Below are positions 26,469 to 34,577 of a stretch of DNA of 64,000 bases, one piece after another. The translations under genes were made by a program, and so were the position numbers. The DNA is from Planctomycetota bacterium (GTDB lineage: Bacteria > Planctomycetota > B15-G4). A model generated the notes under the pieces. It was not told the DNA's origin. It worked only from the letters and a program-made list of their open reading frames with translations, and did no database searches. The DNA lies in assembly GCA_021604805.1 (NCBI GenBank), contig BQJR01000005.1, positions 62,001 to 126,000 of the forward strand, read 5' to 3'. Position 1 is the first letter of the stretch. Each line of letters begins with the position of its first letter.

Positions 26469-27530
26469 TCAGAAGCGCTTGAAGAGCGAGTACGTGCCGA
26501 AGAGCGTGGTGTCGAGCGAGCGTTCCTCGTTCTCCCAACCGAGTGCGCGGCCCATCTCGCGCGCGGCTTCGCTGTCGTCGACATCGAAGGCCACGATCTG
26601 GAAGTCGTTGTCGATCCAGAGCTGCTTGTCGAAGGGGCAGCGACCGTCGGCCCACGGGATGTAGGGTTCGTCGTCGGCGGCTTGCGGCGGCGTGAGGTTG
26701 TAGATCAGCACGTGACCGCCCGGCTTCACGATGCGCTTGAGGTGTTGCACGAACTGTTCGTCGTCGACGCCCATGTGGAGCAGGTGGCGCGGGTCGGCCT
26801 CGCGCTCGGGATGCACGTAGCCGCGCTTGAGCGTGTTCTTCGAGATCACGAGGTCGTAGCCGGTGCCCACGCCGTCGCGCATGGCGGCGGTGGACGGCCA
26901 GCGGCCTTCGAGCAGGTCGATGCGGCCGGCGCTGGCGTCGTCGCGCGGCACGAAGCCGGTGTCGTCGGGGCCGGAGTAGAGCGCGCGCAGCAACGGGTCG
27001 GGATCCACGCCGACCACGCGCGCGCCGTTCTGCGCCATGAGCCGCAAGTGGCCGATCGTGCCGTAGCCGTAGTCGAGCACGCGTTGACCTTCGAAGCTCT
27101 CCACGCCCGCGTCGCCGAGGATCTCGACGGCGCGTGTGTACGCGAGCGGTGAGCCGTACTTGGTGATGTAGAAGCGCGCGGCGCTCCACTCGCTCGCTTC
27201 GAGTTCGTCGCGTGCGTGCGGCGCGAGGTCGATGAGCTGATCGGCGTGCAACCAACCGCCGCCGTCGGCGAGACGGTAGAGCGTTTGCGCGCGACCGTCG
27301 GGCAACTCGGCCGTGGCGTCGAGGAAGGACTCGGCGAGTTTGCTGTCGACGAGCTCACGTAGCGCGCCGGCCTCGGCTTCGAGGCGCGCCAGGATCGACT
27401 CTTCGGCGTCGGGCAAGCCCGCCGGCTCGACGGGTTGGGGTTCCACCGGCGCCGTGTTCGCGGGATCGGCGGGCGCGGCGCAGGCCACACAAAGAGCGAA
27501 CAAGATCACAGCGGGGCACAGCGAGCGCAT
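26469..27530 (-). CDS. Lipoprotein with SAM-methyltransferase-like domain
   Basis: 353 residues. The N-terminus is a lipoprotein signal (MRSLCPAVILFALCVAC, Cys17) followed by a Pro/Ala/Glu linker. Residues 80-353 look like a class I methyltransferase: YITKYGSPLAYTRAVEIL, motif I VLDYGYGTIGHLRL (151-164), an acidic end of strand 2 (VVGVDPDPLL), YDLVISKNTLKRG as motif IV and IVKPGGHVLIYNL as motif V. The usual GxGxG is YGYGTIG here. A SAM enzyme outside the cytoplasmic membrane would lack its cofactor, so either the domain has lost catalysis, binds another ligand, or the signal is not processed. No functional link with the haem genes downstream is evident. Confidence 0.75.
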   Translation of the reverse strand: MRSLCPAVILFALCVACAAPADPANTAPVEPQPVEPAGLPDAEESILARLEAEAGALRELVDSKLAESFLDATAELPDGRAQTLYRLADGGGWLHADQLIDLAPHARDELEASEWSAARFYITKYGSPLAYTRAVEILGDAGVESFEGQRVLDYGYGTIGHLRLMAQNGARVVGVDPDPLLRALYSGPDDTGFVPRDDASAGRIDLLEGRWPSTAAMRDGVGTGYDLVISKNTLKRGYVHPEREADPRHLLHMGVDDEQFVQHLKRIVKPGGHVLIYNLTPPQAADDEPYIPWADGRCPFDKQLWIDNDFQIVAFDVDDSEAAREMGRALGWENEERSLDTTLFGTYSLFKRF

Positions 27531-27644
27531 GTCGAATCTCCGGAGCGGGTGGCGGCTCCCAGCTGTACCTCACGAGGTCGGCGGGCGTCCACGCCTTGCT
27601 GCGGACGCCACACTCCTGCCGGGACAGCGAGCGCCAGCGCGGGT

Positions 27645-29105
27645 TCAGTCGCGCGCGAGCAGCTCGGCCGCGACTTCGCGCAGATCGTCCACGCAGGCTC
27701 GCATGCGCTCGGCGCGGGTGCGGAAGGAGAGCACGCAGACGCGCGCCAGGAAACGGCCGTCGTCCACGGTGCAGCCGGTGAGGAACACGCGGCCGCGCGC
27801 GTTCACGGCCTGGAGCAACGCGCGGGTGCGAGCGTTGCGTCGCTCGAGATCGTCGCCCGGCGCCGCGAGTTGAAAGGCGAAGAGTGAGAGTTGTGGCGGC
27901 GCGACCATCTCGATGCCGGGCAGCGTCGACACGTCGTCCGCGGCTTGCACGGCCAGCGCACGCTTCTCGGCCAGCGCGGCGCGAAAGCGTTCGGCGCCGA
28001 AGAGCTGCAGCGACAACCAAAGGCGCAGGCCGCGGAAATCGCGAGACAGTTCGGGGCCGTACTGCGCCGGGTCCATGAACTCTTCGGCGGCGGGATCGGG
28101 CAAGTAACTCGCGGTGCCTGCGTGGGCCGCGCGCAAGGCGGCGCCGTCGCGCACCAACAGCGCGCCGTTGCCGTAGGGCAAGAAGAAGCCTTTGTGCGGA
28201 TCGAGCGCGAGTGAGTCGGCGCGCGACATGCCAGCAAGCAGCGGTCGCAGCTCGGGAACCATGTGGAAGCAGGCGCCGTAAGCCCCGTCGACGTGATGCC
28301 AGAGCGACTGCTCCGCGCAGAGTGCACCGATCTCTTCGAGCGGGTCGACGGCGCCGGTGTTCGTGGTCCCCGCCGACGACACGACCATGAACGGGCGCAA
28401 GCCCGCCGCCCGATCCGCAGCCACGGCCTCGGCCAGCGCGTCGGTACGCATGCGGAAGTGCGCGTCGACAGGCAGACGTCGCACGCGATCCGGCAACACG
28501 CCTGCGAGCTGCGCCGACTTGCTCACGCACAGGTGCGCTTGGCTGCTCGTGTAGAGCACACCCTCGCGCAAGTGTTCGCCGAGCCGCGCCTCCCGCGCCG
28601 TGACGATCGCCGAGAAGTTGGCCTGGCTGCCGCCGGTCGTGAGCAAGCCGCGCGCGCTCTCCGGGAAGCCCATCCACTCGGCCAACCAGCGCAGCGCGTT
28701 CGCCTCGAGCTGCACGAGCGCGGGTGCGGCCTGCCACACGCCGGTGTAGCGGTTCGTGGCGCCGGCGAGCAGGTCGGCGAGCACCGAGCTGAGCAGGCCG
28801 CCGCCGGGGATGAAAGCCAGGTAGCCGGGGCCGGGCGTGAGAAAGGTGCGCGGCAGCCAGTCGCGGAAGTAGGGCTCGAGCAGCTCCTCGAAGGCGCGAC
28901 CGTGCTCGGGCGCGGGATCCTGCGCCAGTTCGCGGCACAGCTCTTCGGCGTCGACGTCGCCCTGCGCCGGCAACTCCGGCAGCGCACGCAACTGCTCCTG
29001 CAGGCGCGGCATCAGCTGTCCCACCAAGCGCTCGAAGGCTTGCGGGGAGATGTCGAGGTCAGCGAGGTCGTCGGGGGTCAGGCCCAGCTCGTGTGGCGCA
29101 TTCAT
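27645..29105 (-). CDS. Group II PLP-dependent amino acid decarboxylase
   Basis: 486 residues, of the aromatic-L-amino-acid/glutamate decarboxylase family. FIPGGGLLSSVLADLL, GLLTTGGSQANFSAIVTAR, HVDGAYGACF with the PLP-pairing Asp, and Lys305 in LALDPHKGFFLPYGNG are all diagnostic. Length is normal. The N-terminal region GPGYLAFIPGG fits the substrate-gate segment of this family. Substrate cannot be assigned from sequence by eye; aromatic amino acids, aspartate or 2,4-diaminobutyrate are possible. It is flanked by unrelated minus-strand genes with about 100-base gaps, so it may be monocistronic. Confidence 0.88.
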   Translation of the reverse strand: MNAPHELGLTPDDLADLDISPQAFERLVGQLMPRLQEQLRALPELPAQGDVDAEELCRELAQDPAPEHGRAFEELLEPYFRDWLPRTFLTPGPGYLAFIPGGGLLSSVLADLLAGATNRYTGVWQAAPALVQLEANALRWLAEWMGFPESARGLLTTGGSQANFSAIVTAREARLGEHLREGVLYTSSQAHLCVSKSAQLAGVLPDRVRRLPVDAHFRMRTDALAEAVAADRAAGLRPFMVVSSAGTTNTGAVDPLEEIGALCAEQSLWHHVDGAYGACFHMVPELRPLLAGMSRADSLALDPHKGFFLPYGNGALLVRDGAALRAAHAGTASYLPDPAAEEFMDPAQYGPELSRDFRGLRLWLSLQLFGAERFRAALAEKRALAVQAADDVSTLPGIEMVAPPQLSLFAFQLAAPGDDLERRNARTRALLQAVNARGRVFLTGCTVDDGRFLARVCVLSFRTRAERMRACVDDLREVAAELLARD

Positions 29106-29197
29106 CCCCGCATCATGGAGCGACGAGTGCTCAGCTCACAACCCCAGCGCGCGGCGCGTGTTCCGCCCGACCGGCACTCGAGCGGGCCCCCCGACTC

Positions 29198-30748
29198 TCA
29201 GGAGCGCGGCGGATTCCGGAAGGCGTCGCGAACCTGAACGAGAGCCTTGCCGCGCGTCGGGAACTTCTTGGAGGCCGCCAAGGCCGCGTCGATGCGCTCG
29301 TCGAAGGCCTCACCGAGCAACTTCCACGCGTGGAGCTGCTGGTAGTACTCCGCGGTCAGCAGCAGGTTCCAGATCGCCACGCGCTGATCCATACCGACCA
29401 CTTCGGGGTCTTGCTCATAGAGCCACTGGGTTTGGTCGCGGTGATCCGAGAGTTCGAGCACCTCTGCGGCGCCCAGCTCCTCCAGCTCACGTGCGATCCT
29501 GTCTTGACCGAGCACCTGCAGCAAGCGGCCCAGCGACTGCGCCTCCAGGTTCGTGACCGCAGGCACGCCTCCCAGCGCGCGCGCGAACACAACGGGCAGC
29601 GGCTCGGAGCTCGGCATCCCGTTGAGCGGACGCTCAGGCTCACGATCCACGAGCTCGAACAACGAGGGGCCATCCTCGGCGGGCGCAACCTCGAGCAACA
29701 GGTGCATGAAGCAGCGCGCCAGCGCACGGTCGCGCGGCAGGAACGACTCGTGCTCGGCCATGAACGCGAAGCTGGCCGGTGACTCGCTCTCGCGGTCGGC
29801 CACGAGATCGGACCAGTGACGCTGCTCGCTACGCTTCCTGTGCTGCCAGGAATCGCCACTCTCCGACACGGTGACGGCCAGATCGGCGGGCGGCCCCGTC
29901 ACAGGTGCTGGCGGCGACGAGCCTTGCGGCACGAAACCCGACCATCCCGGGCGGAACCAGCCGGGAGTCTGCGCGAGCCACCAGTCACCTCCGACCCAGG
30001 CCTCGCCGTAGGCTTCGATGTCGAGCTCGTCGATCAGGCCTTGCGCCACGAACGGGGGCACGAGCCCCCAGGCACCGCGGTTGAGCACGCTCGAAACCAC
30101 GTGGGCGAGCGTGTAGTAACCCAACCCGTGCTCGTAGAAATCATCGGCCTGAGTGGTGGCCTCTGCGTGACCCAGGTTGAACACCTGCGCCTCCCACGTG
30201 CGCGCCGTGACAGCTCGGAGCACGCTGGGGTCGAAGAGTGGGTTGTTGCCAGACGTCGTCCACCCGGTCCAGTTCTGCTCGGCCCAGTCGAGCAGCGCGA
30301 CCATCTCGCTGTACGACGACTCGTCGCTGCTCGCGTGGGTGAGCACGATCGGGAAGCGTCGCCCGCCGATCAGGCCAGTGCTGCGCGGCGGGAAGTAGCG
30401 CTCCATCACGGGCACCAACTTCTTCAGACCGTCGAGCGCCTTGCCGAGCGCCTTGCCGGCGCGATGCTCCGTCTCGAAGCCGTCGGCCTGCATCACGAAC
30501 ACGTCGAAAGGGCCGACCGTGCCGCTCAGGAAGAGCGGCGTGTGGAGCAGCTCATAAAAGGACTCGCGCGAGCCGGGCCCGCGGATCAACCGACTCACAC
30601 CGTCGGCGCCAGGTCGATCGAGCACGCCGCGAGCCACGCTCCGCGCGTCTTGCGGCGTGGCCGCTGCGGAGGCAGGAGCCGCCACGAAGGCGAGCGCCGC
30701 GCCGACGAACAGTGCGAGAAGCCTGAGCGAGATGCCGAAACGATTCAT
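29198..30748 (-). CDS. Secreted protein of unknown function
   Basis: 516 residues with a classic Sec signal peptide (MNRFGISLRLLALFVGAALAFVAAPASA, listed here by position 1-28 with cleavage after the ASA). The mature part is rich in Trp and aromatic residues in the middle (WAEQNWTGWTT, WVGGDWWLAQTPGWFRPGW) and helical at the end. The segment YYTLAHVVSSVLNRGAWG occupies the place where zinc peptidases of the MA clan have HExxH, but the motif is absent, so a degenerate peptidase-like domain is only a guess. Codon use has more A/T than the haem genes. I do not recognise the family. Confidence 0.75.
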   Translation of the reverse strand: MNRFGISLRLLALFVGAALAFVAAPASAAATPQDARSVARGVLDRPGADGVSRLIRGPGSRESFYELLHTPLFLSGTVGPFDVFVMQADGFETEHRAGKALGKALDGLKKLVPVMERYFPPRSTGLIGGRRFPIVLTHASSDESSYSEMVALLDWAEQNWTGWTTSGNNPLFDPSVLRAVTARTWEAQVFNLGHAEATTQADDFYEHGLGYYTLAHVVSSVLNRGAWGLVPPFVAQGLIDELDIEAYGEAWVGGDWWLAQTPGWFRPGWSGFVPQGSSPPAPVTGPPADLAVTVSESGDSWQHRKRSEQRHWSDLVADRESESPASFAFMAEHESFLPRDRALARCFMHLLLEVAPAEDGPSLFELVDREPERPLNGMPSSEPLPVVFARALGGVPAVTNLEAQSLGRLLQVLGQDRIARELEELGAAEVLELSDHRDQTQWLYEQDPEVVGMDQRVAIWNLLLTAEYYQQLHAWKLLGEAFDERIDAALAASKKFPTRGKALVQVRDAFRNPPRS

Positions 30749-30969
30749 GCTGGATGATCCTGGTGGCCCGCCGCGGCGTGTTTTTCCGCGGCTTGCGAGT
30801 CCCCCATCTTAGAGGTCGGGAGACCCTTCGTGACACATCGACGCGGGATCAGCCCACGCGTGACCGACTTTCTGGAGGCAGATCTGTCACGCGTCGCGCG
30901 GCTTCGGTGCCGGCGCTGCTCGCCATCGGGCCATCTGGGACGCAGCGAGAAGACTTCGTAAGAAGCTCG

Positions 30970-32124
30970 TTACGCGCGTGGCGACGCCCCGTCGACCTGG
31001 GCATGAACCCAGCGAAACTCCTGTTCGAGGCCATCCAGAAGCGATTCCGCGCCAAGCGCCCGGCGACGCTCAGGCGGCAGCGCCTCAAAGGTGTAGGTCT
31101 CGATCTCCCACGGCAGGTCGGCCGCGCCCTCGAGCCCGAGCAGCTCGGCCAGCAGGGACTGAGTGCTCAAGAGGTGGCCTTCGGCGTCGAGGCGCTCCAC
31201 GAAGAGCGGCACGTGATAGTGGATGCGCCAGCGGTCGGCGGTCGCGGCGCGGGTGTCGGCCAGCGCGTCGGGCAGATCGGGCAGGCGCTGAAGGCTGCCG
31301 TCGGCGTGCTGCGCCACCACCTGATGAAACCAGCGGTCGTGCGAGAAGGGCTCCAAGCGAGCGCGGTCGCGCCCTGGGTTCGGGAGCTCGATGGCCGAGG
31401 ACAGCTGGATCTTGGCCACCGGAACTTCGGCGGCGCGCAGCGCGCTCCAGCTCTCGGCGGGCGCTTCGAACTCCACGGCCTGATGGCAGGCGTCGTAGCA
31501 GAGGCCCAAGTGCCGACGAGCGGCTGGGCCTGCGGGCAGCAAGCGTCGCGTGAAGAGGTCCACGACCTCGCTCGTGGTCTCCAAGAAGGAAAGCGGCTCG
31601 GGTTCGAGCGCGAGCACGAGCGTGCGACCGGTGCGCTGCTCGAGTTCGGCGAGGCCGTCGGCGGCGGCGAGCAGGCCAGCCACGATGGCGTCCTCGTTGT
31701 TGGCGCCGGGGCCCCAGCCCTTGTAAGCGCCGGAGTGCGTGCTGAGGCAGGCGCGCGCGCCGTCGGGAAGCAGCGCCGCGAGGGCTTCGGCGGCGCGCAG
31801 GCTGTAGCGCAGGCGTGCCGGGTCGGTCCACGCGGGGCGGAACACATCGTCCTTCACGCGCTCGGCGTGGAAGGCGCCGGCAGGGAAGGCGTTGAGCGTG
31901 TACGGATGCAAGCCGAGCTCGCGCAACTCCGCGACGAAGGAGGCCGGATCGGCGAGCACCTCCTCGGCCACGTTCGCGGGGAACCAGAGGCCGACCGGGA
32001 GTTCAGTGAGCGCGAGCCGCTCTCGCAACGGCGCCGCATAGTCGCGCAGGGCGCGGCGCAGGCCCTGCAGGTCGGCGTAGGGATGCACATTCGTGCAGTA
32101 GCCGAGGGGGTTGGTCGGGCTCAC
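30970..32124 (-). CDS. eboE: EboE-like sugar-phosphate-isomerase-fold protein
   Basis: 384 residues, TIM-barrel of the xylose isomerase/AP endonuclease type. The opening LGYCTNVHPYADLQGL, FPAGAFHAERVKDDVFRPAW, STHSGAYKGWGPGAN, EPEPLSFLETT and GLCYDACHQAVEFE match EboE, one of the Ebo proteins linked in cyanobacteria and others to export of prenylated pigments and related metabolites to the periplasm. The metal-binding Glu and His residues of the barrel seem to be kept. No eboA-D, F genes are in the window, so this copy stands alone. It overlaps the preceding small lipoprotein gene by ATGA. Its real role here is open. Confidence 0.82.
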   Translation of the reverse strand: MSPTNPLGYCTNVHPYADLQGLRRALRDYAAPLRERLALTELPVGLWFPANVAEEVLADPASFVAELRELGLHPYTLNAFPAGAFHAERVKDDVFRPAWTDPARLRYSLRAAEALAALLPDGARACLSTHSGAYKGWGPGANNEDAIVAGLLAAADGLAELEQRTGRTLVLALEPEPLSFLETTSEVVDLFTRRLLPAGPAARRHLGLCYDACHQAVEFEAPAESWSALRAAEVPVAKIQLSSAIELPNPGRDRARLEPFSHDRWFHQVVAQHADGSLQRLPDLPDALADTRAATADRWRIHYHVPLFVERLDAEGHLLSTQSLLAELLGLEGAADLPWEIETYTFEALPPERRRALGAESLLDGLEQEFRWVHAQVDGASPRA

Positions 32125-32771
32125 TCGCTCGTGAGGCTCTCGGCGAACTCGCGCAGGCGCTTGGCATCGGCTGCGAGCTGCTCGGGCAAGTCCGTCAGGA
32201 TGGAGAGCCCGGCCTCGAGCGAGGCACGTTGGGCGTTCACCTGCTCGTCGCTGATGTCTTCGGCGAGGATGGCGATGGGAGCGACCAGCGCGGCAGCGGC
32301 TGTGGACATCGACGTCTCAGTCTCCACGAGCAAGGCGTCGAGCTCCATCAGGGTCTGCTGCAACTCAGCGAGGTTGGCGGAGGCGGAACCGAGATCGCGC
32401 CAGGGGTGTCCCGGCGGAAGGAAGGCCGTCTGCTCCGACCAGTTGTCGACCACCTTCGAGCCCAGCTTCTTGAGCTTGTTGCGACGCCAGCGCAGCTCGT
32501 CGATGGAATCGTTGAAGCGGCGCAGGCCGTCGTCGAGCGTGGCGCCCATCGTGCTCGGCAGGGCCCCTTGCGGCTCGAGGGCGAGCACCAGATCGGCAGC
32601 GAGGCTCGTGGCCGACGAGCTCAATCGCGGCTCCACGCCCACGATCGCGAGCGCGCTCTCGCTGAGGGCGTTCATCGGCGAGGTGCCGCGCACGGAGTCT
32701 TGGATCAACTGGCACGACGGGAGCACGGAAGCGGCAGCGAGCGCAGCAACAAGGAGCAAACGAATGAGCAT
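32121..32771 (-). CDS. Small lipoprotein of unknown function
   Basis: 216 residues from the ATG at 32771, which gives a good lipoprotein signal (MLIRLLLVAALAAASVLPSC, Cys20); the frame is open 20 codons further but without a signal. The mature protein is helical, with heptad-like Leu/Ala spacing in residues 90-200 (DELRWRRNKLKKLGSKV, ANLAELQQTLMELDALL), suggesting a coiled coil or helical bundle. It is translationally coupled to eboE. No family recognised; an envelope partner of EboE is inference from coupling only. Confidence 0.7.
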   Translation of the reverse strand: MLIRLLLVAALAAASVLPSCQLIQDSVRGTSPMNALSESALAIVGVEPRLSSSATSLAADLVLALEPQGALPSTMGATLDDGLRRFNDSIDELRWRRNKLKKLGSKVVDNWSEQTAFLPPGHPWRDLGSASANLAELQQTLMELDALLVETETSMSTAAAALVAPIAILAEDISDEQVNAQRASLEAGLSILTDLPEQLAADAKRLREFAESLTSE

Positions 32772-32890
32772 CAGGGTTCTCGTGGGATGAAGGCGCGCAG
32801 CGAAGTGTGCGCGGTGCGTTCCAGTGGACAACGGAAAGGCAGCGGGACGGCGGGTCGCCGCACAGCCACCGGCGACAGCGCGAGGCGCGC

Positions 32891-34411
32891 TTACATCTGC
32901 ACCCAGACCGACTTGGTCTGCAGGTAGTTCTCGAGCGCGTGCTTGCCCATCTCGCGTCCGTAGCCGCTCATCTTGTAGCCACCGAAGGGCGACGCGGCGT
33001 CGAACATGTTGTAGCAGTTGATCCAGACCGTCCCGGCGCGGATGGCGGCGGCGAGGCGGTGCGCCTTGCTCAAGTCTTTGGTCCAGATGCCGGCGGCGAG
33101 ACCGTAGTCGGTGTCGTTGGCTTGGCGCGCGATGTCATCGATGTCGTCGAAGGGCTGCGCGGCCACGACCGGGCCGAAGATCTCTTCGCGCACGATGGCC
33201 ATGTTGGCGTCGACACCGGTGAAGACCGTGGGGCGCACGAAGTAGCCCTCGGAGAGCTCACCGCCGGGGACCTCGCTGCCGAAGTGCGGCTTGGCGCCGG
33301 CTTGCTCGCCCTTGCCGAGGAAGCCGTTCACGCGCTCCTGTTGTTCGCGCGAGACGAGCGGTCCCATGTCGGTGCTCGGGTCGAGGCCGGGCCCGAGCTT
33401 GATGTTCTTGGCCATGTCGGCCACGCGCTCCACGACCTCGTCGTAGAGCTTGCCTTGCACGAAGAGTCGCGAGCCGGCGCTGCACACCTGGCCATGGTTG
33501 AAGAAGATCGCGTTGAAGGCGCCGACCGCGGCCTCCTCTGGATTGGCGTCGTCGAACACGACATTGGGCGACTTGCCACCCAGCTCGATCGACACCTTCT
33601 TCAGGTTGCCCGCGCTGGCCTTCACGATCTCGTGGCCGACTTCGGTGCTGCCGGTGAAGGCGACCTTGTCGACCTTGTTGTGCGCGGCGATGGCGGCGCC
33701 CGCGTCACCGAAGCCGGTGATCACGTTGAGCACGCCGTCGGGGAAGCCGGCTTGCTTGGCGAGTTCGGCGAGCATGAGCGCGGAGAGCGGCGTCTGCTCG
33801 GCAGGTTTGAGGATCACGCAGCAGCCGGTGCAGAGCGCGGCGCCGAGTTTCCAGGCCGCCATGAGCAGCGGGAAGTTCCACGGGATGATCTGCCCGACGA
33901 CGCCCACCGGCTCCTTGAGCGTGTAGTTCAGGTAGCGCGCGCCGGGCGCGTAAGGCGGCGCCACGGGAATGGTTTCGCCTTCGAGTTTGTCGGCCCAACC
34001 GGCGTAGTAGCGGAAGTGCTCCACGGTGAGCGCCACATCGGCCACGCGCGCCACGCCCACGGGCTTGCCGTTGTCGAGTGACTCGAGCTGCGCGAACTCG
34101 TCGGCGTGCTCTTCGATGAGTTCACTGAACTGGAAGAGCAGGCGGCTGCGCTCGTGCGGGTTCATGCTCGGCCAGGGGCCGTCGTCGAAGGCTTTGCGCG
34201 CGGCGGCCACGGCGCGGTCCACGTCTTCGGCGCGCCCACGCGCCACGCTGCAGAGCACGCGGTCTGTGGACGGGTCGCGCACTTCGAAGGTCTCGCCGGC
34301 GGCCGCGTCGACCCATTGACCACCGATCATCAGCTGCTTCGCGGGGCCATTCAGGAAGGCGGAAACCTTGGGCAGCAGCGCGGCGGGGTGCGGGGCGTCG
34401 ACGGTGGTCAT
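32891..34411 (-). CDS. NAD(P)-dependent aldehyde dehydrogenase
   Basis: 506 residues from ATG 34411, chosen because a strong AAGGAGAT lies just before it; the frame is open 15 codons further. Cofactor and catalytic features are complete: GVVGQIIPWNFPLLMAAWK, LKPAEQTPLSAL, FTGSTEVG, general base Glu276 (IELGGKSP), nucleophile Cys310 (GQVCSAGSR) and the C-terminal FGGYKMSGYGREMG. It resembles the ALDH1/betaine-aldehyde group that oxidises various aliphatic and aromatic aldehydes. Substrate is not predictable from context. Confidence 0.93.
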   Translation of the reverse strand: MTTVDAPHPAALLPKVSAFLNGPAKQLMIGGQWVDAAAGETFEVRDPSTDRVLCSVARGRAEDVDRAVAAARKAFDDGPWPSMNPHERSRLLFQFSELIEEHADEFAQLESLDNGKPVGVARVADVALTVEHFRYYAGWADKLEGETIPVAPPYAPGARYLNYTLKEPVGVVGQIIPWNFPLLMAAWKLGAALCTGCCVILKPAEQTPLSALMLAELAKQAGFPDGVLNVITGFGDAGAAIAAHNKVDKVAFTGSTEVGHEIVKASAGNLKKVSIELGGKSPNVVFDDANPEEAAVGAFNAIFFNHGQVCSAGSRLFVQGKLYDEVVERVADMAKNIKLGPGLDPSTDMGPLVSREQQERVNGFLGKGEQAGAKPHFGSEVPGGELSEGYFVRPTVFTGVDANMAIVREEIFGPVVAAQPFDDIDDIARQANDTDYGLAAGIWTKDLSKAHRLAAAIRAGTVWINCYNMFDAASPFGGYKMSGYGREMGKHALENYLQTKSVWVQM

Positions 34412-34471
34412 CGGTGGATCTCCTTGCGATTCGGGCATTCCGAGCGAGCTACGCACCTTACCGCGAGCGGC

Positions 34472-34577
34472 GCGCGGGCGGCCAGCGCGGGCGGCCAGCG
34501 CGGGCGGCCAGCGCAGGCGGTCAGCGCAGGCGGGCAGCGCAGGCGGGCAGCGCAGGCGGGCAGCGCAGGCGGTCAGC
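34472..34577. repeat. 13-bp tandem repeat
   Basis: Seven full copies of CAGCGC(G/A)GGCGG(C/G/T) run from 34483 to 34573 with partial copies on both sides. Two subtypes are arranged in blocks (GGGCGGC, then AGGCGGT/G). The array fills most of the gap between the aldehyde dehydrogenase start and the stop codon of the PEP-utilising gene, and its edge touches that stop. Confidence 0.9.

Noticed and set aside
34472-34577. CRISPR array
   Set aside because: The 13-bp units are contiguous with no spacers, so this is a simple tandem repeat; the same holds for the heptamer array at 62280-62352.
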